Part shown: piece after piece, positions 36,809 through 48,141 of the stretch
Numbering within the stretch: the stretch's first letter is position 1
Layout of the letters: each line of letters opens with the position of its first letter
Assembly (NCBI RefSeq): GCF_013911755.1
Contig: NZ_JACESP010000018.1
Span: forward strand, 24,137-88,136
From: Sphingosinicella sp.
GTDB taxonomy: Bacteria; Pseudomonadota; Alphaproteobacteria; Sphingomonadales; Sphingomonadaceae
Length of the DNA: 64,000 nt
Direction of reading: 5' to 3'
Program-made: the position numbers and the translations under genes
Notes under the pieces: model-generated
Seen by the model: only the letters and a program-made list of their open reading frames with translations
The model's database searches: none
Told to the model about the DNA's origin: nothing

Positions 36809-37858
36809 ATGACAGATTCGGGCCAGATTTTCGAGGATATCCGCCAGCACATGGAGGCTGGAGGGATTTCGCCGACGCCCGCAAACTACGAATTCTGGTA
36901 TCGCTACGTCACGGGCTCAGACCCCGAGCTGCGCGTTGCTGTGGACGCAGTGATGCAGACGGTCGGCCGTGTTTCGACGCGCGCGATGCACAACATCCGC
37001 CGCGAACTCTACGGCGCCTCGATGCCGTCCGACCTCAGCACGCTCATCGACCAGACGCAGACGCAGTTGAAGCGCATGGCGCACTTCGTCGAGGAAACCG
37101 GCGGCGACGCCAAGGATTACAGCCGCACACTGCGTGAAAGCTCCGACAGCATCAACGCCGCCGCCGACATCGACACACAGCGCGCATTGCTTGCCGACCT
37201 TGTCGCTGCCACGAGCGCGATGATCGACAAGACAGAACGACTGGAAGCGCAGCTTGCGATCTCCGGGCAGGAAATCAACATCCTGAAACAGGATCTGGAA
37301 ACGGCGCGCACCGAAAGCCGCACCGATCCGCTGACTGGCCTTTCGAATCGCAAGGCGTTCACCTCATATCTCGAAGCACAGGCGGGCCGGGCACTCGCCG
37401 ACCGCAAGCCGCTCTGCGTCGCCTTCTGCGACATCGACCACTTCAAACAGTTCAACGATACGTGGGGCCACCGCATGGGCGACGAGGTGCTGCGCCTTGT
37501 CGGCCAGAGCCTCGAACAGCTTTCGCACGGTGTCGGCTACCCCGCGCGCTTCGGCGGCGAGGAGTTCGTGATCGTGTTGCCGGGCAAGACGCTGCAGGCC
37601 GCACACGACATCTGCGAGCAGATTCGCGACTACATTTCGTCGCGCAGCGTCCGCGCCAAGAACAGCAACAAGGAAGTGGGGCGCATCACCCTGTCGCTCG
37701 GCATCTCGCAGCTGCGCTGGAACGACACGGTCGACACACTTGTCGAGCGCGCCGACATGGCGCTCTACCGGGCGAAGGCGACCGGCCGCAACCGCGTGGT
37801 GGGCGAGGACGAACTCGAAGCCGCCGCTGCGCCCAAGGCCGCCGCGCACGCCGCCTGA
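36809..37858 (+). CDS. soluble GGDEF protein with coiled-coil N-terminus (diguanylate cyclase)
   Basis: A 349-residue cytoplasmic protein. The N-terminal half (about residues 1-165) is helical with a coiled-coil segment near 110-165 leading into a GGDEF domain (about 170-335) with FCDIDHFKQFNDTWGHRMGD and active loop GGEEF. A cyclase is expected. The RxxD product-inhibition site is missing (HGVG at that place). There are no membrane segments, so localisation or a partner probably sets its activity, as for coiled-coil cyclases. Confidence 0.87.
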   Translation: MTDSGQIFEDIRQHMEAGGISPTPANYEFWYRYVTGSDPELRVAVDAVMQTVGRVSTRAMHNIRRELYGASMPSDLSTLIDQTQTQLKRMAHFVEETGGDAKDYSRTLRESSDSINAAADIDTQRALLADLVAATSAMIDKTERLEAQLAISGQEINILKQDLETARTESRTDPLTGLSNRKAFTSYLEAQAGRALADRKPLCVAFCDIDHFKQFNDTWGHRMGDEVLRLVGQSLEQLSHGVGYPARFGGEEFVIVLPGKTLQAAHDICEQIRDYISSRSVRAKNSNKEVGRITLSLGISQLRWNDTVDTLVERADMALYRAKATGRNRVVGEDELEAAAAPKAAAHAA

Positions 37859-37876
37859 ACGGCACCGAGCCGCGTC

Positions 37877-40691
<2,815 letters not shown>

Positions 40692-40692
<1 letters not shown>

Positions 40693-42053
40693 CAGAATCC
40701 CCTTTCCTTCCGCGCGCGGGCGAATGCCCACATCGCCGCGCCGAGACCTGCCCAGAGCGCGAGCGCGGCGGCTTCGGGCAGGCGTTCGCCCACATTCGCA
40801 AGGATCGTCCACGCCGAATAGCTGGCGACACCGCCGAGCGCGAGCGCCCCCACCCATGCCGCGAACACCGGAAAGCGGCTGCCGCCCGCGCCGCGCCGAA
40901 GCGCAAGGCTCGACAGGCAGGCGCCGATGAAGGCGACCGCGAATCCCATCGCGCCGATCTGCACCAGCGGCTCGATAAACGCGCGGCCCATGAGGCCGCC
41001 AAGGAGCGCGATCACGCCGACGAACTCGACGGCAATCGACGGCGTGCCGTTCTTCGGATGCACGCGCGCAAGCGCCGAGGGCAGCGCGCCGTCCCGCGCG
41101 AGCGCATAGAGCAGCCGCGAGGCCGCGAACATCGCCGCGTTCCAAGCGCTGAGCAACGCGACGACACCCGCGACGAGCACGATACGCCCGCCCCACGGGC
41201 CTGCCACCGCCTCCATCGCCGCCACCACCGGAAGCTCCGCGCCATCGAGCACGCCGCGCGGTGCGGCAAAGGCGGTCGCGGTGATGACTGAGACGTAGAA
41301 GAGCGTCGTCAGCAGGATCACCATGCCGAGCAACCCAGCGAGCGCGCGTGCCCCCGGGCGCTCGCGCGCCTCGCCGAGCGCCTGCGGCAGCGCGTTGAAG
41401 CCGCAGAACCACGCGGGGACCATGACGAGCACGGCAAGCACACCGTGCCACGGCGTCTCCGCGGGCAGGAACGCGGGCTGAAGATTGGCAGGCGCGCCGC
41501 CCGCGAAACCGATCGCGACGAAGCCGAAGCTGAGCAGCACCTTGCCGACCGTGACCGCCACCTGCACGCGCGCCGATTCGCGCGCGCCGAATTGGTTGAT
41601 CGCGGTGAAGAACAGCGCGCCCCCGATGATGACGGCAAGATCGAGCAGGCGCACCGGCACGCCGACCGCCGTGTAGAGCGTCGGCCCGGTGAAATCCGGC
41701 ATGAGCACCCCAAGCAGCCACGCCAGCGCTAGCCCTTCGAAGCCGCAGATGCCGACATAGCCGAGAAGTGCAGCCCAGCCGACGACGAACCCCCAGCCGC
41801 GCCCGAACGCCATCGAAACGTAGCCGTACTCTCCGTTCGCTTCCGGCGCGCGCACGGCGGCTTCGGCATAGCAGAGCGCGACGAGGCCCATCACCGCGCC
41901 GCCGATGAGGAACGCGAGCGCTGCGCCGAGCGGCCCCGCGCGCGCGATCCAGCCGCCGGTGACGACGATCCAGCCGACGCCGATCGTCGTGCCCATGCCG
42001 ATCGCCGCCAGCTGCATGGGCGTGAGCGTTCGGCGAAGGCGGGGCGCGCTCAT
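40692..42053 (-). CDS. APC family amino-acid/polyamine permease
   Basis: A 453-residue, about 12-segment membrane transporter. The first segment is GMGTTIGVGWIVVTGGW, the family's unwound TM1 with GxG-type substrate contact, and further Gly/Ala-rich segments follow to residue 445. It resembles the APC superfamily with EAAVRAPEANGEYGYVS after TM2. It overlaps the hydrolase and the ligase genes by 4 nt on each side, so all three are one operon. The substrate is not known. Confidence 0.9.
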
Positions 42054-43588
42054 CCGCGCGTTTCCGCGAACAGGCGTTTCAGCGCGGGCTTGTCGATCTT
42101 TTCGGTCGGCGTTTTCGGCAGTGCATCCATGAACAGCACATGCTCCGGCACCATGTAGCGCGCCATGCGGCCTTCGCAGTAGGCGCGCAGTTCGCCGTCC
42201 GCGAGCGCCGCGCCGGGGCGAAGCACGACCGCGACGGCGACATCCTCCTCGGTTGCGGGGCTCGGCACGCCGAACGCCGCCGCTTCGAACACGGCAGGAT
42301 GCGTTTCGATGCCGCGCTCGATTTCGAGCGCCGACATGTTTTCGCCGCGGCGGCGGATGATGTCCTTCTTCCGGCCCGCGAAATAGAGATTACCCGCCGC
42401 ATCGAGTTTCCCGAGATCGCCGGTGTAGTACCAGCCATCACGGATCAGTTCCGCGTTCACTTCCGGCATACCGAGATAGCCGCTGAACATCAGCGTCGGA
42501 TCGTGCGGCCGTGTGACGATCTCCCCGACTTCGCCAGTCGTGACCGGATTCCCGGCATCATCCAGCAATCGCAATTCGAACTCCGGCGCCACGCGCCCGC
42601 AGCTGCCCTTGGGATAGGTTTCGCCGATGGTCTGGAAGACGCAAACGCCGCCTTCGGTGCTGCCATAGCCCTCGTAGAGCGGGAAGCCGAAGCGGGCTTC
42701 GAAATCCGCGCGAAATTCGGGCATCGGGAGCCCCCACGCAAGGCGCACGCGATGGTCGCGGTCGCGCGGGTCCGGCGCGCGCTGGTAGAGGAAGGTGAGC
42801 GTCGAGCCCATGAAATCGAACATGGTGGCGTCGAACGCGCGGATATCATCCCAGAAACGCGAGACACTGAAACGTTCGCCGAGCGCGGCCGTCGCACCCG
42901 TGACAAGCGATCCCATCACCGTGCCGATGGTCGCGTCCCAATGATAGAGCGGGAACGGGCAGTAAACGACGTCGCTCTCCTTCAGATCGAAGTAGCGCGC
43001 GGTGAGCCGCGCCTGTCCGACGAGATAGCCGTGACTGAGCTGCACGGGCTTCGACACGCCCGTCGAGCCCGACGTGAACTGGATCATGGCGATCGCCGTG
43101 CGCGCCACATCGGCGCGGGGCGCAGGCGCCGGCGCGATGTCTTCAAGCGTGCGAAAGCGCACGGCGCCGACATCGTGTGTCGAAGCGCCTGAAACGACCA
43201 CATCCCGGACAACGGGAACCTCGGGGAGAACGCCCGTGATCAGATCGACATAAGCCGGATCGATGAGGATCAGCCGCGCGCGCGTGGCGTTCAGCGCGGC
43301 GACGAGCTGCGCGCCGCGGAATTCGGTGTTGATCGGCGCCCACACCGCACCCAGCCGCATGAGCGCGAACCATATCGCGGCGGCGGTGATGCCGTTCGGA
43401 AAGAAGGTCGGCACGATGTCGCCGGGGCAGACACCGGCGGCGTGCAGCCGACCGGCCGTCGCTTCGACAAGCGCGCGAAATGCCGCGTAGCTGGCGCGTC
43501 CGCTGTGGAAGCGCAGAAAATCCTTGTCGGCGTGCGTTCTCGCCCGCGCGTCCAGCAGATCCCAGGCCAACGGATCGGTGCTCTCCAT
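42050..43588 (-). CDS. AMP-binding acyl-CoA ligase (CaiC-like)
   Basis: A 512-residue ANL-family ligase. Motifs: P-loop FTSGSTGVSKP, YEGYGSTEGG, WYYTGDLG and a C-terminal PKTPTEKIDKP with the catalytic Lys. It resembles crotonobetaine/carnitine-CoA ligases. ATG at 43588 is preferred because it overlaps the stop of an upstream fragment as TGATG, a coupling signal; the frame is open 8 codons further. It likely activates a carboxylate made by the hydrolase-permease pathway. Confidence 0.9.
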   Translation of the reverse strand: MESTDPLAWDLLDARARTHADKDFLRFHSGRASYAAFRALVEATAGRLHAAGVCPGDIVPTFFPNGITAAAIWFALMRLGAVWAPINTEFRGAQLVAALNATRARLILIDPAYVDLITGVLPEVPVVRDVVVSGASTHDVGAVRFRTLEDIAPAPAPRADVARTAIAMIQFTSGSTGVSKPVQLSHGYLVGQARLTARYFDLKESDVVYCPFPLYHWDATIGTVMGSLVTGATAALGERFSVSRFWDDIRAFDATMFDFMGSTLTFLYQRAPDPRDRDHRVRLAWGLPMPEFRADFEARFGFPLYEGYGSTEGGVCVFQTIGETYPKGSCGRVAPEFELRLLDDAGNPVTTGEVGEIVTRPHDPTLMFSGYLGMPEVNAELIRDGWYYTGDLGKLDAAGNLYFAGRKKDIIRRRGENMSALEIERGIETHPAVFEAAAFGVPSPATEEDVAVAVVLRPGAALADGELRAYCEGRMARYMVPEHVLFMDALPKTPTEKIDKPALKRLFAETRG

Positions 43589-43719
43589 CAGAGCAGCCCG
43601 TCGGTGCGGCAATCATCAAGCGCCTCGATAAAGGCGCCGGTCGCGCGGTCGATCATCGCGTCGTCGTGGGCGTTCGAAATCACCAGCCCCTCCCTGCTGT
43701 ACGCTGGAAATCCCGACAT
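43588..43719 (-). pseudogene. C-terminal remnant of a class III aminotransferase
   Basis: A 43-codon frame ends in TGA at 43588-43590, overlapping the ligase ATG. Its translation contains GLVISNAHDDAMIDRATGAF, like the C-terminal end of class III aminotransferases (glutamate-1-semialdehyde-aminomutase type: I-S-x-A-H-T-D-x-D-I-D-R). An in-frame stop (TAG) lies 9 nt before its ATG, and the rest of the gene (about 400 residues) is gone, replaced by the divergent TetR promoter. It may be non-functional debris or a leftover leader. Confidence 0.5.
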
Positions 43720-43743
43720 GGATCGTGTCTAATTTCTCATTCG

Positions 43744-43783
43744 CGTATACAATCGTATATAGCGACGATATACGTCTGTATAG
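43744..43783. promoter_or_regulatory. nested inverted repeats, probable TetR operator
   Basis: An inner pair, CGTATAT (43754-43760) and ATATACG (43768-43774), is perfect and separated by 7 nt. An outer pair, CGTATAC (43744-43750) and GTATAG (43778-43783), flanks it with 3-nt gaps on each side, nearly symmetric. The site lies just before the TetR gene at 43807, as expected for autorepression of it and the divergent ligase operon. Confidence 0.62.
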
Positions 43784-43806
43784 TCCCGTTTTGAAGGAAC
43801 GCGATT

Positions 43807-44406
43807 GTGAGTCAGGTCGAGGCGCAGGGCCGCCGCCAGCTTCTGAAGGCCGGCATGAAGCTGTTCGCCGAGCGCGGCTTCGCCGCCGTCGGCCTGCGCG
43901 AGATCGCGGCGGCGGCGGGTGTCTCGCTTGGATTGGTCCGTACCCATTTCGGATCGAAGGACGGCCTGAGGGAGGCGATCGACGCCCATGTGCTCGAGGA
44001 GATTCGCGCGCTTTACGCTGCCGTTCTGGAGCATTCCTCCGTCGAAGCGCTCGAACGGGCGGTCGAGGACGCGCTCGACTGGATCCCGCGCGACCACGAC
44101 GCGCTCATGTACGCGCGCATGTCGCTGATGGAGCGCACCCCGGGCAGCCAGGCGCTGTTCGACGAGATGCTGGCGGTGATGCGCCAGTTCATCGACAACA
44201 ATGCAAGGCTCGGCTTCCTGCAGCCGGACGTCGACCGCGAATGGGCCGCGATCTACATGGTGTTCGACTTCATCGGCCCCGCCGTCATCGAACCCTTCGC
44301 GGCGCACGCGCTTGGCCAATCCATGTACGCAAAGCCGATGATTGCAAGGCGCAACGCCTTCATGATCCGCCTGTTCACACGCGGCTTTCTGAAGCGCGAG
44401 GGATAA
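43807..44406 (+). CDS. TetR family transcriptional regulator
   Basis: A 199-residue regulator starting with GTG at 43807, with AAGGAA upstream. The helix-turn-helix covers about residues 28-60 (FAAVGLREIAAAAGVSLGLVRTHFGSKDGL). The C-terminal domain is of the all-helical ligand-binding kind. It diverges from the ligase-permease-hydrolase operon and has palindromic half-sites at its promoter, so it most likely controls that operon. Confidence 0.9.
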   Translation: MSQVEAQGRRQLLKAGMKLFAERGFAAVGLREIAAAAGVSLGLVRTHFGSKDGLREAIDAHVLEEIRALYAAVLEHSSVEALERAVEDALDWIPRDHDALMYARMSLMERTPGSQALFDEMLAVMRQFIDNNARLGFLQPDVDREWAAIYMVFDFIGPAVIEPFAAHALGQSMYAKPMIARRNAFMIRLFTRGFLKREG

Positions 44407-44777
44407 TCGCCCGTGAGAAAAGTGGTGCGGGGACGGAATCAAAAAGGGAAAATTTTCGCTTATTTTTCCGTTTGTTATTCATGTACCGTTGGCGCTTTGT
44501 ACCGACAAATGTACCGTCAGATGCTTCGCGTTCAATGTGATTCCCCAAACCGGTATCTTTTTGCACTCTTTGGTTGGAGCCCGACGGCGCTTTATTCGTG
44601 TTACGCACCTCCAACGCAGAACGCGAGGCATCCGTCTGAGCGGTCGTAATGGGGTCAGTGGCGTCCGAGAACCCTCCTTCGCTTCATGCGCCTTTTGATC
44701 GACGCCCCCCAAGGCATGGTTGTCCTGTGCGCGTGGTCCTGCCATAGCCGCCGGCCGCTCGCTGGAAAGGAAATGCA
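44407..44777. other. gene-poor region with mobile-element scar
   Basis: This 371-bp gap is AT-richer in its first half and has no credible coding frame. Its main content is the diverged repeat described at 44495-44566. A GGAAAGG ribosome site at its right end serves the Hsp70 gene. No tRNA or terminator is evident. Confidence 0.5.
44495..44566 (-). repeat. mobile-element-associated repeat, copy B
   Basis: On the minus strand this stretch reads GTGCAAAAAGATACC, then GGTTTGGGGAATC (about 44541-44553) and, after about 20 nt, GACGGTACATTTGTCGGTAC (about 44500-44519). The same blocks in the same order make up copy A beside the integrase remnant at 16059-16130. Over about 70 nt the two agree at most positions by eye. 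It marks an old insertion or deletion junction. Confidence 0.5.
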
Positions 44778-46091
44778 GTGCCCGCCGCCAAAGCCAGTGC
44801 CATCGGCATCGACTTCGGCACCACCAATTCGGTGGTCGCGCGCGCCAATGGCGAGGGAGCGGCTGATCTTGTCCGCTTCGCGGCGCCCGATGGGTTATCG
44901 AGCGTGTTCCGCTCCGCACTGTGCTTCTGGCAGGACGAGGATGCGCGCGGCGGGCTCGCGCATGAAGCCGGGCCATGGGCCATTGCCGAGTTCCTCGAGT
45001 TCCCGCAAGGCTCGCGCTTCCTGCAATCGTTCAAGTCGGTCGCCGCCAACCCCAATTTCGAACAGGCGAGCGTGTTCGAGGCGCGGATGCGTTTCGAACA
45101 GTTGGGGCAGATTTTCCTGTCTCACCTGCGTGCCCACGGCGGCGATCCGCTTGCCGACCTGCCGGAGCGCATCGTCGTTGGCCGCCCGGTGCGCTATGTC
45201 GGCGCGCGGCCCGATCCGGCGCTCGCGCGAACGCGCTACGACGCGATGTTCGAAGCCCTCGGCCGCCCGGTCCACTACGTTTACGAGCCGCTTGCCGCGG
45301 CCTACAGCTTCGCCTCCCGGCTGAACGCGCCCGCCACGCTGCTGGTGGCGGACTTCGGCGGCGGCACCAGCGACTTCTCGATCGTCCGCGTCGCGCCCGA
45401 TGCGGCGCAGCGGTGCGTGCCGCTGGGGGCGGCGGGGATCGGTATTGCCGGTGACCGCTTCGACTACCGGATCATGGACCATCTGGTCCTGCCGCTGCTC
45501 GGAAAGGGCGGCCGGTATCGCTCCTTCGACAAGGTGCTGGAGATTCCCGCGGGCCATTTCACGGATTTCGGGGACTGGTCGCGGCTCGCGCTCATGCGGA
45601 ACCGCAGAACGCTCGACGAACTGGCGCGGCTTAGGCGCGCGGCGCTCGATCCGGCCGCAATCGGCCGCATGATCGCGGTGGTCGAACACGAGCTCGGCCA
45701 CGGGCTTTACGAGGCGGTCGGCAAGCTGAAACGGGCGCTGTCGGCCCAGGACCATGCGGTTTTCAGTTTTGAAAGCGCCGACCTGACGATCAACACCGAG
45801 GTTGCGCGCGCCGACTTCGAACGCTGGATCGCACCCGACCTCGCGCGCATCGCCGAAACGGTGGACAGTGCGCTTGCCACCGCGCACCTCACCCCTGCCG
45901 ATATCGACCACGTCTTTCTGACCGGCGGTTCCTCGCTGATCCCGGCGGTGCGCCGGTTGTTCGCCGAGCGCTTCGGGGAAAGTCGTCTTGCCGGCGGCGA
46001 GGAACTCACCTCGATCGCGCATGGGCTTGCACTCATCGGCGGGGCACCCGACATCGCGGACTGGATCGCGCCAGAGGAGAGCGGAGCATGA
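44778..46091 (+). CDS. Hsp70 family protein (YegD-like, short)
   Basis: A 437-residue Hsp70-type ATPase starting with GTG at 44778. Phosphate-1 is GIDFGTTNSVVA near residue 9, phosphate-2 is VADFGGGTSDFSIV near 190, and the adenosine motif is FLTGGSSLIPAVRRLF near 380. Unlike DnaK (about 640 residues) it has essentially only the nucleotide-binding domain and no full substrate-binding domain, as in E. coli YegD. It overlaps a Gre-like gene by ATGA. Its client or partner is unknown. Confidence 0.88.
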   Translation: MPAAKASAIGIDFGTTNSVVARANGEGAADLVRFAAPDGLSSVFRSALCFWQDEDARGGLAHEAGPWAIAEFLEFPQGSRFLQSFKSVAANPNFEQASVFEARMRFEQLGQIFLSHLRAHGGDPLADLPERIVVGRPVRYVGARPDPALARTRYDAMFEALGRPVHYVYEPLAAAYSFASRLNAPATLLVADFGGGTSDFSIVRVAPDAAQRCVPLGAAGIGIAGDRFDYRIMDHLVLPLLGKGGRYRSFDKVLEIPAGHFTDFGDWSRLALMRNRRTLDELARLRRAALDPAAIGRMIAVVEHELGHGLYEAVGKLKRALSAQDHAVFSFESADLTINTEVARADFERWIAPDLARIAETVDSALATAHLTPADIDHVFLTGGSSLIPAVRRLFAERFGESRLAGGEELTSIAHGLALIGGAPDIADWIAPEESGA

Positions 46092-46555
46092 GTGTCGCCT
46101 TTCGCCGCGAAAGCGATGACGAACATCTCGAACCGAAGTTCGAGCTGCCGATCCCGCCGGGACCGAACCTTGTGACCTTGCGCGGTCAGGCACAGATACG
46201 CGCGCGGGTCGCGGAGCTGGAAGCCGTGCTGCAGGGCCTCAGCGACGAAGACGCGATCAAGGCGACGCGGCGCGACCTACGTTACTGGCGCAATCGGCAG
46301 GCCACCATGCAACTGATGGAAGATGCGGACAGCGCCCGCGTGGCCTTTGGCTCCACCGTCACCTTCCGGCTGAACGGCACCGAGCGTACCGTCACCGTCG
46401 TCGGACACGATGAGGCGGACCCGGCCGCCGGGTTCCTCTCCTTCTCCGCCCCGCTCAGCCGCGCGCTGATGGGCGCCGAGCCTGGAGATATACTAGACTT
46501 CGCAAACACGAGCGATGCCATCGAAGTGATCTCTGTTCGCGTCCTGGAGATTTGA
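46088..46555 (+). CDS. GreA/GreB family protein
   Basis: A 155-residue protein with a C-terminal Gre/FKBP-like domain (about residues 85-150: FGSTVTFRL, VVGHDEADPAAGFLSFSAPLSRALMG). The N-terminal half is helical but lacks the usual GDLxENAEY tip block of GreA, so transcript-cleavage stimulation is doubtful. It may bind RNA polymerase in another way, like Rnk-type proteins. It is coupled to the Hsp70 gene by a 4-nt overlap. Confidence 0.82.
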   Translation: MSVAFRRESDDEHLEPKFELPIPPGPNLVTLRGQAQIRARVAELEAVLQGLSDEDAIKATRRDLRYWRNRQATMQLMEDADSARVAFGSTVTFRLNGTERTVTVVGHDEADPAAGFLSFSAPLSRALMGAEPGDILDFANTSDAIEVISVRVLEI

Positions 46556-46776
46556 GACGGTAGTACCTTTCCGCCCCGATTGGGAACACTCGCTATCGTT
46601 GCACGGCCGGAATCCAATAAACGCAATTTCTCTGAATACTTCAATTAGATGAAAATTCGTACCGCGCATGGCGAACCGTCAGGATGGACGTGATCAATGC
46701 GATTCCCAAGGTGTGCATTTTTCATGCCCACTGTCTTCCGTTCGAATGCTTAGTCATCGCGCATATCGCACGTGCC

Positions 46777-47760
46777 TCAATGCCTTTGCATGTCGCTGGA
46801 AACAATGGTGGGGCCAGAGTAATTCCTAGCTATATCAGATAAATAGTCGAGAACGTCCTCGTCGCGCGTACCTGCTAAATGCGTCACGATCACCGCGCCG
46901 ACCCGTGCACGGCTTGCCATTTTGCCGACTTCGGCAGGAACCAGGTGCTGCTTCTCGAAGTGTTCAGCCATGTGGACTTTGATATGCGGAGGCAGGTTGC
47001 GCGCGAACGCTTCCAGCTTTTTCAGCGTGTTCGGCAGATCGATCATTTCCGCGACGAGCACGTCTGCGCCATATGCGAGTTTTTCAACCGCGGAGGATGG
47101 ACCTGTGTCGCCGGTGAAGACGATTGACCTGGCGGGTAGATCAAATCTGTACGACAGCGATTGATGCTTCTGATGATCAGCGCTGCCCGGATCGAAGCTG
47201 TAGTGACTGTTGAGCGCCACCGTTATCGTGGCACCGTTCAGTTTTACGACCGAACCGTCCGTTAGCTCCACGACATCGATATTCTGCGCGGGGGAAATGA
47301 AACGTTCGCCCGGTACGCCGTAGCGCGCCTCAGCACTCGGTCCCATGGCCGCAAGAAGCGCATTCACGATCGTCGTCGTGCCGCGTGGACCGTAAATTGT
47401 GAGAGGGCCTTGCGTATCAAGCTGGAAACGCAGGCCAAGCACCGCGAAAAGACCACCGATATGATCGAAGTGATGATGCGTGAGGAATATCGCTCGGAGT
47501 GAAGGAAAGCCCGCGCCTGCTGCAGCCATGCGCTCCGCGGCGCCATCCCCGCAGTCGATCAGGAACGAAGCCGAACCATTGGTCAGCAGATTTCCCGGCT
47601 GTCCCCGCACCGGGTTCGGAAGCGGGCCGCCGACCGTTCCCAGCGTGACCAGTTCGAAGGGGGGTGTTACCGTGGCATCCGCCGAAGCCGGAAACGTCCA
47701 TCCCGCTACCATCGAGAGAGCGATAAATAGTCCTCGTATGTTGCGGCAGCCCGTCTTCAT
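46777..47760 (-). CDS. secreted metallo-beta-lactamase-fold hydrolase
   Basis: A 327-residue protein with a signal peptide (about residues 1-28, ending PASA) and the metal motif THHHFDH near residue 94, plus GDTG and later His ligands (NSHY, VTHLAG). This is the RNase Z/arylsulfatase-like branch of the fold. Export to the periplasm rules out RNase Z. It is last in a minus-strand run with a thioesterase and an acyl-CoA dehydrogenase, so an ester- or lactone-cleaving first step is possible. Confidence 0.82.
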   Translation of the reverse strand: MKTGCRNIRGLFIALSMVAGWTFPASADATVTPPFELVTLGTVGGPLPNPVRGQPGNLLTNGSASFLIDCGDGAAERMAAAGAGFPSLRAIFLTHHHFDHIGGLFAVLGLRFQLDTQGPLTIYGPRGTTTIVNALLAAMGPSAEARYGVPGERFISPAQNIDVVELTDGSVVKLNGATITVALNSHYSFDPGSADHQKHQSLSYRFDLPARSIVFTGDTGPSSAVEKLAYGADVLVAEMIDLPNTLKKLEAFARNLPPHIKVHMAEHFEKQHLVPAEVGKMASRARVGAVIVTHLAGTRDEDVLDYLSDIARNYSGPTIVSSDMQRH

Positions 47761-48134
47761 TTCACTTTCTCCCCATTACCGTTTCTCATCATCGTGGCGG
47801 ATGCCGTGGCGAGCAGCCGCTCGTCGCTCTTGATGCGCGCCTCCGTATAGACAAGCCGCCGCCCCAAAGACACAATTCTGCCCCGTGCAGCGATTGTTCC
47901 TGATGTGAAAGGACGCAGGAAGTTCGCCTTGAGCTCCACGGTCTGCACCGGCTCGTTTTCGAGGGCACTCATTGCGACACGGGCCATGGCAACGTCTGCA
48001 AGCGCGAGAAAGACGCCGCCATGAACAGATCCGAGATCGTGGTGGTGGCGCTCTTCAACGTCGAGCGTCACCATGAACTCCTCCCCTTCTCTGCCGATTA
48101 TGCGTAGTCCCACCAGCGCATTGAAGCCGCTCAT
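47757..48134 (-). CDS. PaaI-like hotdog thioesterase
   Basis: A 125-residue hotdog-fold protein. The HGGVFLALADVAMA block, with the catalytic Asp of PaaI-type thioesterases, starts near residue 38; VELKANFLRPFTSG follows. Such enzymes release dead-end or product acyl groups from CoA. It overlaps the hydrolase gene by ATGA and starts 7 nt after the acyl-CoA dehydrogenase stop. Confidence 0.88.
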   Translation of the reverse strand: MSGFNALVGLRIIGREGEEFMVTLDVEERHHHDLGSVHGGVFLALADVAMARVAMSALENEPVQTVELKANFLRPFTSGTIAARGRIVSLGRRLVYTEARIKSDERLLATASATMMRNGNGEKVK

Positions 48135-48141
48135 CTAACGA

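Noticed and set aside
40693-41721. Upstream extension of the CocE/NonD hydrolase frame through the permease gene
   Set aside because: The lipoprotein signal at the 40692 start and the permease in the other frame show that the extension is not coding in this frame.
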